The position numbers and the translations under genes were made by a program. This document shows, one piece after another, positions 44,582 through 54,804 of a DNA stretch of 64,000 bases. Positions within the stretch are counted from its first letter, which is position 1, and every line of letters begins with the position of its first letter. The notes beneath the pieces are model-generated. The model made no database searches. It worked only from the letters and a program-made list of their open reading frames with translations, and was not told the DNA's origin. Source of the DNA: Paracoccus methylovorus (lineage in GTDB: Bacteria > Pseudomonadota > Alphaproteobacteria > Rhodobacterales > Rhodobacteraceae). The stretch is from positions 124,001 to 188,000 of the forward strand of contig NZ_CP070368.1 of NCBI RefSeq assembly GCF_016919705.1. Direction: 5' to 3'.

Positions 44582-46665
44582 GCATTGCCGAGACCACACC
44601 TGGATCTGGCTGGGCGATTCGGCCATTGATTATTACTGGGGTTTTGCTGTTGATCGTGCTGTCCATGGTCATTCCGATGCCGGCGCGTGTGCTGGATCTG
44701 GGGATTGCGCTTTCCATCGCCAGCGCGGCCCTGATCCTCGTGATGTCCTCATTGGTAGAAAAACCCACGGACTTCCAAGCCTTTCCAGTCCTGTTGCTGG
44801 TGTCGCTGCTTATCAGGCTGTCGCTCAATATCTCGTCGACCCGTCTGATCCTGACCGATGGCCAGAACGGCACCGCCGCCGCCGGCCATGTTATCGAGGC
44901 TTTTGCGGACTTTGTGGCTGGTGGCTCGCTTTTGGTAGGGCTCACGGTCTTTGCTGTGATCACGGTGGTGAACTTTATGGTTATCACCAAGGGATCGGGC
45001 CGCATGGCCGAGGTTTCGGCCCGGTTCGCGCTCGATTCATTGCCGGGCAAGCAGCTTGCTATCGATGGCGACCTGAACTCGGGTGCTATCGATCACGATG
45101 AAGCCAAGCGCCGGCGCGCCCGCGAACAGCGTGAGATCAGCTTTTTTGGCTCGCTGGATGGTGCCTCGAAATTTGTCAAAGGCGATGCGATCGCCGGCTT
45201 AGTCATCACGTTGATCAACTTGTTCGTAGGCCTGGCTGCAGGCGTAGTGTTGCATGGCATGCCCTTGAGCGAGGCAATGGACACGTATTCTAAATTGACC
45301 ATCGGCGACGGGCTGGTCAGCCAGATCCCCGCACTTATCACTTCGATGGCGGCGGCGCTGCTTTTATCCCGGGGCGGTGCCACCGAGACGACTGCCGATC
45401 TTTTGTCGCAGCAGTTCCTAAGCAATTGGCAGGTACCGTTTATCTGCGCGGTTGGGATGGTGCTTATCGGGCTGGTCCCCGGCATGCCGACATTGGTCTT
45501 TTTCAGCTTGGCTGCGGTGCTGGGTGCGTCGGCTTGGTTCATCAGCCTTCGGCAGGGAAAAGCGATCTCGGAGGATGCCGTTCTTCCCGAACCTCAAGCC
45601 CCTGCCTCGATGCAAACACGTATTGGCGATGTGCTGGATACCGATGAGATCTGCGTCGAGATTGGCGCGGGCCTGATCCTCAGCGCGCTTGACCCGGTGC
45701 GGGGACTGGGCCAGCGCATTACCAATCTGCGGCTGCATATCGCGCGCGCCTACGGGCTGATTCTGCCTGACGTCCGCATCACCGACGGAACCGGTTTCCA
45801 AGACGGCGAATATGTCATTCGACTACAGGGGGTCGTACGCGGAAAGGGTATCCTGCGGCCGCAGGGAGTGTTGGCGCTGGGTGCGGAATCCACGCTTGAG
45901 GGGCTGGCAGGCGAAAATGTAAGCGAGCCGGTCTACGGTAGCATGGCGCGGTGGATTACACCGGAATCACAAGACGACGCGGCGATTGCCGGTGCGACTG
46001 TCGTAACCCCGATGGAGGTGCTGTCCACCCATTTGATGGAGGTGGTCAAGACTAACCTGCCCGCGCTTTTGACTATGTCGTCAATGCAACGCATGATCCG
46101 CGAGTTGTGCAATGTTACGGACGAACATCGCGCCCAGCTTAACCAGCGGTTCTTCGACAGCATGGTGCCGGACAAAGTGACGCCGGAATTGCTGCTTGCC
46201 GTGCTGCGCGGACTACTGGAAGAGCGGGTCTCGATCCGCAATCTGGTGCTGATTACCGATGCCGTGCACGAAGCCCGCAATGCCGCCAGCCCTGAAGCTG
46301 CCTATGAACAGGTGCGCAAGCGGCTTCGCGGGCAGATCACCGAGCAATTCCTGAACCAGGAAGGGTATCTTGAGCTGCTGCAACTGCATCCCCAATGGGA
46401 AGCTGAGATCGCCCGCGCCGAAGCGGAAGGCACAAGGATTGGGGCCAATGTTGTCCCACAGATCCAAAAACGGCTGTCTGATGCCATGCAGGCCACTTTG
46501 AGCGAATTACCTCCCGCCCTTGAGGTGGTTCTTGCGGTGCCCGATCATCGAAGGCGTCTGGTGCGCATGATGCTGTCTTCGGCGGGGATCGCCACACCGG
46601 TTTTAGGACTCGATGAGATAGATCCAGCCGCTCAGGTAAGATTGCGAGGAACGGTCAGCCCATGA
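44578..46665 (+). CDS. flhA: Flagellar export gate protein FlhA
   Basis: Large export-gate protein (695 aa) forming the nonameric cytosolic ring that receives substrate-chaperone complexes. The N-terminal ~320 residues carry about eight helices with the FHIPEP-family blocks LSLNISSTRLIL, GLTVFAVITVVNFMVITKGSGRMAEVSARF (split here over two strands) and FALDSLPGKQLAIDGDLNSG. The C-terminal domain (about 350-695) includes PDVRITDGTGF and LSTHLMEVVKTNLPALL. Start at 44578 behind AAGGAGCCCAGGA, overlapping the previous stop by four bases. Confidence 0.96.
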   Translation: MSIAETTPGSGWAIRPLIITGVLLLIVLSMVIPMPARVLDLGIALSIASAALILVMSSLVEKPTDFQAFPVLLLVSLLIRLSLNISSTRLILTDGQNGTAAAGHVIEAFADFVAGGSLLVGLTVFAVITVVNFMVITKGSGRMAEVSARFALDSLPGKQLAIDGDLNSGAIDHDEAKRRRAREQREISFFGSLDGASKFVKGDAIAGLVITLINLFVGLAAGVVLHGMPLSEAMDTYSKLTIGDGLVSQIPALITSMAAALLLSRGGATETTADLLSQQFLSNWQVPFICAVGMVLIGLVPGMPTLVFFSLAAVLGASAWFISLRQGKAISEDAVLPEPQAPASMQTRIGDVLDTDEICVEIGAGLILSALDPVRGLGQRITNLRLHIARAYGLILPDVRITDGTGFQDGEYVIRLQGVVRGKGILRPQGVLALGAESTLEGLAGENVSEPVYGSMARWITPESQDDAAIAGATVVTPMEVLSTHLMEVVKTNLPALLTMSSMQRMIRELCNVTDEHRAQLNQRFFDSMVPDKVTPELLLAVLRGLLEERVSIRNLVLITDAVHEARNAASPEAAYEQVRKRLRGQITEQFLNQEGYLELLQLHPQWEAEIARAEAEGTRIGANVVPQIQKRLSDAMQATLSELPPALEVVLAVPDHRRRLVRMMLSSAGIATPVLGLDEIDPAAQVRLRGTVSP

Positions 46666-47420
46666 TGCAGTTGCTCGCGGATCCGCGTACGACAGCTATG
46701 CTCGCTACGCTTTTACTGACCTATTGCAGGGTGCAGGCGTGCTTTCTGATGCTGCCGGTATTTTCCGAACGAGCTATGCCCGTCCGGGTCCGCGCCGCAC
46801 TGGCCACCGCGGTCACGCTTGTTGTGGCTGAATATACGCAATCCGTGGGCGAAATAGGCAGTTTGCTGCACCTTGCTGTTTTGTCGGGATCCGAGATCCT
46901 GTCGGGGCTTGCACTGGGCGGGCTTGTACGACTGTTTGTGGCTGCGCTGGACATTGCTGCGACGACTATTGCCGCCACCGCGTCGCTGTCGCAGCTGATC
47001 GGTGCTGCCAATGAATATTCTCCGCATCCGATCGGTAACCTTTTGCACCTGGCCGGGTTGGCCGTCCTGATGGCTTTGGGGTTTCCGATTCTCGTCTGTG
47101 AACTGTTGCGCGAAAGCTTGGTGCTGCGGCCCATTGGCGCTTGGCCACAGATTTCCGGGGTTTTGCCAAGCGCGGTTTCCTTGGTCCGACAGAGCTTTGT
47201 TTTGGCTATGCTGCTGGCGGGTCCGTTCATCTTGGGCGGTTTTCTGTTTCAGGCTTTGTCGGGGATGATCAGCAAGGTCATGCCGACGCTGCCGGTGATC
47301 TTTATCGCCGCGCCGGGCGCGATTTTGTTGGCGCTGCTGGCCCTTGTCGTACTGGCACCCTCGATCCTTTCAGTCTGGGCCGATGCGGTTTTCGTCATGA
47401 CAGGAACACTTCTGCGATGA
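46662..47420 (+). CDS. fliR: Flagellar export apparatus protein FliR
   Basis: Export gate subunit (252 aa), a fusion-like relative of FliP and FliQ that completes the gate spiral. Hydrophobic throughout, with early RVQACFLMLPVFSERAMPVRVR, the central LIGAANEYSPHPIGNLLHL and late GFLFQALSGMISKVMPTLPV (equivalent to the conserved R/K-PQ-P region). It overlaps flhA and flhB by four bases each. Confidence 0.92.
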   Translation: MMQLLADPRTTAMLATLLLTYCRVQACFLMLPVFSERAMPVRVRAALATAVTLVVAEYTQSVGEIGSLLHLAVLSGSEILSGLALGGLVRLFVAALDIAATTIAATASLSQLIGAANEYSPHPIGNLLHLAGLAVLMALGFPILVCELLRESLVLRPIGAWPQISGVLPSAVSLVRQSFVLAMLLAGPFILGGFLFQALSGMISKVMPTLPVIFIAAPGAILLALLALVVLAPSILSVWADAVFVMTGTLLR

Positions 47421-48523
47421 GCCAGGAAAATAACGACGACAAGCCGTTTGACCCCTCTGAAAGCAAGCTTCGCAAGGCGCGGCAGGAAGGTGACGTTCCG
47501 CGCTCTACCGAGCTGCAATCGGCACTGATGTATTTGGGCTTTTGGCTTGCGGCGCTGTTTGGGATGAATTGGGCGGTACCGGCATGGCTTCGTATGGCTT
47601 CACGTGCCTTGGGAAGTGAACCTTGGCCCCTTGCTGAAGGGCGTGTGGTTACCGATCTGGCGCGCGCCTTGGCGGGCCATGCCGGGCTGGCTACCGTGGC
47701 GGGTGTGGCGATTATGGCATTGCCGATCATCTTGGGCATGGTTGCACAGCGTTCTATCGTGTGGACGCCCAAGAAGCTGCTGCCCGATCCAAAACGCATC
47801 AACCCGATCAAGAACGCTGCACAGAAATTCGGCAAAAGTGGGCTGGTCACCTTCGCGATCTCGCTGGTCAAGGCGCTGCTGGTCGGCTTGGGCGGTTGGT
47901 TTCTTTACACCTCGCTTTTGTCCTGGCTGATGATTTCGGGCGCCATGCAGGACCTTCAATGGGTCGAGGGGTTGGGGCTAATTTTGCGCCGGGCAGTGCT
48001 GTTGGCGATGGGGATTGGGGCAGTTTTCGCCGTGATCGACCTGCTCTGGAAGCGTCTGGAATACCTAAAGCGGCATCGCATGTCGCGGCAAGAGATGCAG
48101 GACGAATACAAGGAAAACGAAGGCGATCCGCATCTGAGAGCCGCGCGCAGGCAAAAAGGCGTGGATATCGTCCTCAGTACCATGCTGGCAGATGTGCAAA
48201 AAGCAGATGTGATCATCGTTAACCCCACGCATTACGCGGTGGCGCTGGAATGGAAACGCGGCAGCGGCCGGGCTCCGGTTTGTTTGGCAAAAGGGGTGGA
48301 CGATACCGCCCGCCGCATCCGCGAGCGCGCGCAGGATCATCAGGTGCCCATCTGGTCCGACCCACCCTGCGCACGCGCATTGCATGCCACGGTTGATATC
48401 GGGCAAGAGATCAGCGCCGAACACTTCGCCCCGGTTGCCGCTGCCATCCGCTTTGCCGAGGCAATGCGTAAGAAAGTGCGCGAGGGCTGGGGGGCTCCGC
48501 CCCGACAGAAGAGGAAGGCATGA
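47417..48523 (+). CDS. flhB: Flagellar export switch protein FlhB
   Basis: Substrate-specificity switch of the export gate (368 aa). The N-terminus DDKPFDPSESKLRKARQEGDVPRS is the family hallmark (shown in two parts by most alignments). Four helices follow, then the cytosolic domain with the autocleavage motif NPTH at residues 269-272 in VIIVNPTHYAVALEW, exactly the enterobacterial position. The start at 47417 overlaps fliR; a frame open back to 47141 is a shadow. The stop overlaps fliJ by four bases. Confidence 0.96.
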   Translation: MSQENNDDKPFDPSESKLRKARQEGDVPRSTELQSALMYLGFWLAALFGMNWAVPAWLRMASRALGSEPWPLAEGRVVTDLARALAGHAGLATVAGVAIMALPIILGMVAQRSIVWTPKKLLPDPKRINPIKNAAQKFGKSGLVTFAISLVKALLVGLGGWFLYTSLLSWLMISGAMQDLQWVEGLGLILRRAVLLAMGIGAVFAVIDLLWKRLEYLKRHRMSRQEMQDEYKENEGDPHLRAARRQKGVDIVLSTMLADVQKADVIIVNPTHYAVALEWKRGSGRAPVCLAKGVDDTARRIRERAQDHQVPIWSDPPCARALHATVDIGQEISAEHFAPVAAAIRFAEAMRKKVREGWGAPPRQKRKA

Positions 48524-48906
48524 CCCGCAATCGCGATGCGCTCGCCGGATTGGAACGAATCGCCCGGTTGAAGGCGGATGTGGAAATGCGTCGCCTTGCA
48601 GCCTTTCGCGCTCAGGTCGAGGCGGTGCGTCATCGGATCGGTCAGTTGGAAGCCGAGCTTGAGACAACCTATCGCGCGGATCAGCCGTTCTCGATTGCCG
48701 AGGCGCGGATGACGAATGCCATGGCGGGCGAACGCAGCCGGGCCTTGCTGGCCGCCGAAGAGGAGCTTGCCCGAATCTTGCCCGGCTATGAACTGGCCCG
48801 GCAGGCAGCCGCGCGCGAATTTGGCCGGGGTGAGGCCGTGCATTCGCTGCGAAAGAATCTGGCTGCGCAGATTAGGAAGGACAGGATAAGACGAGGTGAC
48901 AAATGA
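48520..48906 (+). CDS. FliJ-like coiled-coil protein
   Basis: 128-residue, highly helical, charged protein (LERIARLKADVEMRRLAAFR, GQLEAELETTYRAD, LLAAEEELARILPGYE) with no membrane segment. FliJ is a central coiled-coil stalk of the FliI ATPase; size, composition and the final place in an export operon fit, but sequence identity in the family is too low for certainty. Last gene of the rightward flagellar arm. Confidence 0.6.
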   Translation: MTRNRDALAGLERIARLKADVEMRRLAAFRAQVEAVRHRIGQLEAELETTYRADQPFSIAEARMTNAMAGERSRALLAAEEELARILPGYELARQAAAREFGRGEAVHSLRKNLAAQIRKDRIRRGDK

Positions 48907-49590
48907 GGGTATAAAGTGGCGCAAGATGGTTGTCGATGGATACTGTCCCCGCTAGCGAGTGCCGGACGAAGCAGGGACTGCCTTAGGTCCGGGGCCGTGT
49001 TTTAGACGCAGGCATGGGTCGGAACGGCGTAAGTTTCTGCCGGCGATCCGTCGGGTGGGGCCCATGGCTCGGTTCTGTTAGGGGTGCGGCACTCGGTCTG
49101 TCGTTACTCTTGGCGTGACGGGCTTTTCCACCCCAATGATGCCCTGCGCCTGGGCCACGCCAATTGTGGCAGAAAGGCGGAAATGCTGCATGGTTTGTTG
49201 CCTGAACTGCGGCTGTTTTTCCCGCCACGAAACTAACGCTGGGTCTCTCGAATCGCGAAAGCCGCCCGCAACCGTCCCGGAATTTTCCGGCGTCATTCTG
49301 CGTTTTTCCGATGCGGTCGCAGTGTGCGTGGCGGGGGGCCTGTCCGAAAAGCCACCTGTTCTTTTTTTTGCTGCCCGCGTCACAAGGCCGCTATGGGGCT
49401 GACGATTCTCTATTGAACCGCCGGGAGTGCTGCGCCAATCAAGTGTAAGAGTTTAGACATATTGGACTTCATCGCGCAGATGCTTTGCAACGAATCTGGT
49501 TTCCCTCTATGAATAAAATACCTTTGTTTGCGTCGGCGTTTTGGTGTTTGAGTTCCGCCCCGGTGGTTGAGCGGGGCAAGTTAGGGAGTA
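48907..49590. other. 684-base gap with no recognisable gene
   Basis: Short overlapping frames on both strands (for example 49078-49383 minus, 49115-49402 plus) show no recognisable protein features and no convincing ribosome-binding site. Landmarks are a T8 run at 49362-49369 preceded by a weak five-pair stem (49328-49332 with 49351-49355), possibly a terminator, and a six-pair hairpin GCCCCG/CGGGGC (49557-49562 with 49572-49577) just upstream of the TetR gene. A long 5' leader, a decayed gene or an excision scar of missing flagellar genes are all possible. Confidence 0.6.
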
Positions 49591-49608
49591 ATGAGGGGGT
49601 TCTCGTGG

Positions 49609-50262
49609 ATGCCTAAGACTCTTCCCATAACGCGTGGCCGCAAGTTCCTACAGGTGCTGGAGGGTGCCCGTACGATCTTTCTGCGCGATGGATTTGAGGG
49701 CGCAAGCGTAGACGACATCGCCCGCGAGGCCGGCGTGTCCAAGGCGACCCTCTATAGCTATTTCCCCGACAAGCGCGTCATGTTTATAGAGGTTTTTCGT
49801 AACGAGCTTGCCCGCGAGGCCACGGATGCCAGCGCCCTGATCGAGGTCGACCTGCCGGTCGGGCAGGTTCTGCCCTTTATCGTGCAGATCATTTCGGCGC
49901 ATATGATTTCGGAATTCGGGCTGCGCATCTTCAGGGTCAGCGTGGGCGAGGCCGAGCGTTTCCCCTCGCTGGCGCAAGAATATTACGAATCTGGGCCGGC
50001 ACTTTTGCGCCAGCAACTGATTGGCTATCTGGAACGCTGTGTCCAGCGCGAGGAATTGAACATTCCCGATCTGGAACTGGCGGCCGATCAACTTATCGAA
50101 CTGGCCGGGGTCACCATCCGAGACCGCGCGTTGTTTTTGGGCCCGAAATCCGTGGATAAGGATCTTTTGCGCAGGGTGAACCACAGTGCGGTGGCAATGT
50201 TCCTGTCTTGTTACGGCACTGGCCAAGCGTCGCTGGCCGATGTGGCTGAAATGGCCGAATAG
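49609..50262 (+). CDS. TetR/AcrR-family transcriptional regulator
   Basis: One-component repressor (217 aa). The N-terminal HTH is clear: ARTIFLRDGFEGASVDDIAR, EAGVSKATLYSYFPDKRVMF (about residues 17-56). The C-terminal ligand domain resembles the AefR-like subgroup (SAHMISEFGLRIFRVSVGEA). The start is ambiguous: ATG at 49609 has GAGGGGG at nine bases, ATG at 49591 has AGGGAG but too close. It is followed by 120 bases and the I78 inhibitor genes; no obvious efflux target is adjacent. Confidence 0.88.
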   Translation: MPKTLPITRGRKFLQVLEGARTIFLRDGFEGASVDDIAREAGVSKATLYSYFPDKRVMFIEVFRNELAREATDASALIEVDLPVGQVLPFIVQIISAHMISEFGLRIFRVSVGEAERFPSLAQEYYESGPALLRQQLIGYLERCVQREELNIPDLELAADQLIELAGVTIRDRALFLGPKSVDKDLLRRVNHSAVAMFLSCYGTGQASLADVAEMAE

Positions 50263-50382
50263 GGCCAAGCCGGCGCGGTTCCGCTGCAACGCCTTGCCGC
50301 ATTTCTCAGTGGGCGGCTTCTCATTTTCCTGGCGCACCTTTATGATGCCACGTCGGAAATTCCCTTACTGGATGATTGCCTG

Positions 50383-50721
50383 ATGACCCGAGCCCTGATC
50401 GCGTTTCTTGCCCTTGCTCCCCTTGCCGCATGCGCGCCGGCCTATCAGTCCGCGCCTGATCCGGTTCCCGCCGTCGCGCCGCTGCCGCCCACTCCGGTTG
50501 CCGGCCTCAGCGGGCTGGAATCGCGCGAACCCGACGCTTGCCATGCCAAGGACTATGTTTCGGCCCTTGGTCAGCCCGGCAGCATCATCCCGGGTCTGGG
50601 CGTGTCCCGCGATTTTCGCGTCGTCGAATATCGCGGTATCGAGCCGCAGGAATACGATCCGCTGCGTATCGTCTTCCGGCTGGATGCCGCGGGCAACATC
50701 TACAATATCGATTGCGGCTAA
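50383..50721 (+). CDS. I78-like peptidase inhibitor lipoprotein, copy 1
   Basis: Predicted lipoprotein (112 aa): signal with lipobox LAAC (Cys17), a Pro/Ala-rich tether (about 18-45), then a small domain with DACHAKDYVSALGQPGS, a variable loop, and DPLRIVFRLDAAGNIYNIDCG. The paired Cys and the 'R-I-x-F/L-x-x-D-x-x-G-x-I-x-x-I-x-C-G' ending match the I78 family (Aspergillus elastase-inhibitor type). The family function in bacteria is little known; protease protection in the periplasm is inferred. A paralogue follows 12 bases downstream. Confidence 0.75.
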   Translation: MTRALIAFLALAPLAACAPAYQSAPDPVPAVAPLPPTPVAGLSGLESREPDACHAKDYVSALGQPGSIIPGLGVSRDFRVVEYRGIEPQEYDPLRIVFRLDAAGNIYNIDCG

Positions 50722-50733
50722 TGGAGGTGCGAA

Positions 50734-51003
50734 ATGAGACGACTTCTTCTGTGCATGCCCCTTTGCTTGCTGGGCGCCTGTGTCGAGGTGCAACCGCCAG
50801 AGCAACCGCAGCCTGACGTTTGTAAGGCCGCCACGTTCAACGGTCTGGTCGGTCAGCCGCGTCAGGTTCTGGAGAAGATGACTTTGCCGCCCGGCACGCG
50901 CATCATCGGCCCGCGCGACCCGGTGACGATGGATTTCAACGCCAACCGCATCAACTTTGAGATCGGCGAGGATGGCCGGATCGCCAAGATCGGCTGTTAT
51001 TGA
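50734..51003 (+). CDS. I78-family peptidase inhibitor lipoprotein, copy 2
   Basis: 89-residue lipoprotein with lipobox LGAC (Cys16) and a compact I78 domain: CKAATFNGLVGQPRQVLEKM, LPPGTRIIGPRDPVTMDF, and NRINFEIGEDGRIAKIGCY. It is closer to the family consensus than the upstream copy (GTRIIGP and DFNANRIN are typical). A Shine-Dalgarno GGAGG lies at eight bases. Tandem placement after copy 1 indicates duplication and divergence. A strong hairpin follows. Confidence 0.82.
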   Translation: MRRLLLCMPLCLLGACVEVQPPEQPQPDVCKAATFNGLVGQPRQVLEKMTLPPGTRIIGPRDPVTMDFNANRINFEIGEDGRIAKIGCY

Positions 51004-51020
51004 AACCGTCATTGAAACAG

Positions 51021-51052
51021 TGACCGGGGTGCGGTATCAGCCGCCCCGGTCA
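51021..51052 (+). terminator. Hairpin terminator after the I78 pair
   Basis: Nine-base stem TGACCGGGG (51021-51029) with CCCCGGTCA (51044-51052), followed by GTTTGCG. It separates the inhibitor genes from kynU. Confidence 0.65.
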
Positions 51053-51108
51053 GTTTGCGCGGTCTAAGGCATCCCAACGCTGCCCGGACGAACAGCCAAG
51101 GACACATC

Positions 51109-52353
51109 ATGACCCTTCCCGACCGTGCCGCGATCGAGACGATGGATGCACAGGATCCGTTGCGTGCCTTGCGCGACGCCTTCATCCTGTCGCCGGACGA
51201 GGTTTATCTGGACGGCAACTCGCTGGGTGTTCCGACCCACGCCGCACAAGAGGAATTGATGCGCGCCGCCCGTGACGAATGGGGTGGTGAGCTGATCCGC
51301 AGCTGGAACACGGCGGGATGGTTCGATTTGCCAGTCGAACTGGGGGATCGCATCGGCACGCTTATCGGTGCGGCGCCGGGGCAGGTCGTGGTGGCGGACA
51401 CCACCTCGGTGAATGTCTACAAGGTGCTGCACTCCGCCATGGGGCTGCGGCCCGGACGCAATGTTATCGTTGCGGAAAGCGGCAGTTTCCCGACCGATCT
51501 TTACATTGCCGAAGGGGTGGTCTCGACCTTGCCCGGCGCGCAATTGCGGCTGGAGGGGGTGGACGGCCCGACGATCGAGGACATGCTGACCCCCGATGTC
51601 GCCGCCGTGCTGGTCAACCATGTGAACTATAAAACCGGTGAGTTGCGCGATATGGCCGCGTTGACCGCTCGTATCCATGAGGCGGGCGCCATCGCGGTCT
51701 GGGACCTTTGCCACTCGGCCGGCGCCTTGCCGGTGGAACTGGATGCCGCCGGGGTCGATTTTGCGGTGGGCTGCACCTACAAATATCTGAACGGCGGGCC
51801 GGGCTCGCCTGCGTTCGTTTATGCCGCGCATCGCCATCTGGGACAGGCGCGCCAGCCGCTTAGCGGATGGTGGGGGCATGCCCGGCCCTTTGCCTTCGAG
51901 ACGGGTTATGAGGGCGACGGCGGCATCCGCCGCTTTCAATGCGGAACCCAGCCCATCCTGTCGATGCGGGCGCTCAAAGGGGCGCTGGCGGTCTGGGACG
52001 GGGTGGACATGGGTGAGCTGCGGGCGAAAAGCGTGGCCTTGGCCGATCTGTTCATCCAACTGGTCGAGGCGCGCTGCGCCGGATTCGGGTTGGCGCTGGA
52101 AAGCCCGCGCGAGGGTGCGCGGCGCGGCAGTCAGGTGTCCTTTCGTCACGACCATGCCTGGCAGGTGATGCAGGCGCTGATTTCGCGAGGGGTGATCGGC
52201 GACTTCCGTGCGCCCTCGACGCTGCGCTTCGGCTTCACGCCGCTTTATCTGCGCTATGTCGATGTGTTGCGCGCGGTCGAGGTGCTGGAGGAGGTTTTGA
52301 AAAGCGAAAGCTGGAAGGACCCGCGCTTTGCCGTGCAGGCCGCCGTGACCTGA
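51109..52353 (+). CDS. kynU: Kynureninase
   Basis: PLP enzyme (414 aa) cleaving kynurenine to anthranilate and alanine in tryptophan breakdown. YLDGNSLGVPTHAAQEEL at the N-terminus, ADTTSVNVYKVLHSAM, WDLCHSAGALPVEL (PLP pocket) and the Schiff-base Lys225 in GCTYKYLNGGPGSPAFVY are diagnostic; GWWGHARPFAFETGYEGDGG split over the next loop contributes to substrate binding. The start at 51109 follows AAGGACACATC. Kynurenine formamidase and tryptophan dioxygenase are not adjacent. It converges with glpR, with three bases between the stops. Confidence 0.95.
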   Translation: MTLPDRAAIETMDAQDPLRALRDAFILSPDEVYLDGNSLGVPTHAAQEELMRAARDEWGGELIRSWNTAGWFDLPVELGDRIGTLIGAAPGQVVVADTTSVNVYKVLHSAMGLRPGRNVIVAESGSFPTDLYIAEGVVSTLPGAQLRLEGVDGPTIEDMLTPDVAAVLVNHVNYKTGELRDMAALTARIHEAGAIAVWDLCHSAGALPVELDAAGVDFAVGCTYKYLNGGPGSPAFVYAAHRHLGQARQPLSGWWGHARPFAFETGYEGDGGIRRFQCGTQPILSMRALKGALAVWDGVDMGELRAKSVALADLFIQLVEARCAGFGLALESPREGARRGSQVSFRHDHAWQVMQALISRGVIGDFRAPSTLRFGFTPLYLRYVDVLRAVEVLEEVLKSESWKDPRFAVQAAVT

Positions 52354-52356
52354 AGC

Positions 52357-53130
52357 CTAGCCATCCGCCGGTGGGCAGAGCCGCACGTCGGTGCGCCATT
52401 CCGCGCAGCGTTGGGCCAGATCTTCGGGCAGCGGCTGGTCGGTAAAGATGGTGTCCAGTTCGGACAGGCTGGCGATACGGGCCGGGGCAGGGCGGCCGAT
52501 CTTGGAATGGTCCGTGACCAGAAAGGCGCGGCGTGACTGGCGCAGGATGGCCCGGCTGACCCTCACTTCGGCCAGATCAAAGTCCAGCAGATCGCCGTCA
52601 TGGTCCAGCGCCGAGGTGCCGATGACCGCGTAATCCACCTTGAATTGTTCAAAGAACTGCGTCGTCAGCTCGCCCACCAACCCGCCGTCCGAACGCCGCA
52701 ACGCACCGCCCGCCACCATGATCTCGCAGCCGGGGTTGGCCAGCAGGATATTGGCGACATTCATATTGTTGGTGACGACGGTGATGTTGGAATGATGGAT
52801 CAGCGCCTGAGCCACCGCTTCGGTGGTGGTGCCAAGGTTCAGGATCAGGCTGCAATTGTCCGGGATCTCGGCCGCGCAGGCTGCGCCTATCGCCGCCTTG
52901 GCCTCGGCATTCATGCGCCGCCTTGCCTCGTAACCCAGGTTGACCACGCCCGCACGGGGCACCGCGCCGCCATGCACGCGGTCCAGCAGGCCGGCCCCGG
53001 CCATCTCGCCCAGATCGCGGCGGATGGTTTGCAACGTCACGTCGAAGCGCTGTGCAAGGTCATCGACCAGCACGCGCCCCTCGGAGCGGGCGAGTTCCAG
53101 GATTTCGCTTTGGCGTATGCTGAGGGCCAA
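52357..53130 (-). CDS. glpR: DeoR-family repressor GlpR-like (TTG start)
   Basis: Glycerol-3-phosphate-responsive repressor (257 aa), inferred from its divergent position to glpK. The DeoR HTH is at residues 4-58 (RQSEILELARSEGRVLVDDL, VTLQTIRRDLGEMAGAGLLDRVHGGA in two helices). The DeoRC sensor domain includes NLGTTTEAVAQAL, VTNNMNVANILL, and VIGTSALDHDGDLLDFDLAE. No ATG exists at the right place; the TTG at 53130 has AAAGGAGAG at five bases. The same frame remains open upstream over glpK, which is a shadow. Confidence 0.87.
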   Translation of the reverse strand: MALSIRQSEILELARSEGRVLVDDLAQRFDVTLQTIRRDLGEMAGAGLLDRVHGGAVPRAGVVNLGYEARRRMNAEAKAAIGAACAAEIPDNCSLILNLGTTTEAVAQALIHHSNITVVTNNMNVANILLANPGCEIMVAGGALRRSDGGLVGELTTQFFEQFKVDYAVIGTSALDHDGDLLDFDLAEVRVSRAILRQSRRAFLVTDHSKIGRPAPARIASLSELDTIFTDQPLPEDLAQRCAEWRTDVRLCPPADG

Positions 53131-53218
53131 GGGCGCTCTCCTTTGGCTTGACCCAATCAATCTAGGCAAACCATCCCTGCGCGCAAGTGTTCCCTTATCG
53201 GGCAAGGGATCGTCGCTG

Positions 53219-53303
53219 ATGTTCGGATTACCGCAAGCCTGCTTGGAAACGAAAGCGGCTTGACCGGCTGTTTGCCCCGGTGCAGCCTTCGGATCATCGC
53301 AAG
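53219..53303. promoter_or_regulatory. Direct-repeat operator candidates between glpR and glpK
   Basis: TTCGGATTACCGCAAG (53222-53237) and TTCGGATCATCGCAAG (53288-53303) match at 14 of 16 positions, 66 bases apart. The first is preceded by ATG, giving ATGTTCG (53219-53225), identical to half of the E. coli GlpR operator. A six-pair dyad TCCCTT/AAGGGA (53191-53196 with 53204-53209) lies nearby. Confidence 0.55.
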
Positions 53304-53316
53304 ACAGCAGGTTGCC

Positions 53317-54800
<1,484 letters not shown>

Positions 54801-54804
<4 letters not shown>

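Noticed and set aside
49078..49402. Two opposing ~100-codon frames in the gap before the TetR gene
   Set aside because: No ribosome-binding sites, no recognisable domains, low-complexity composition.
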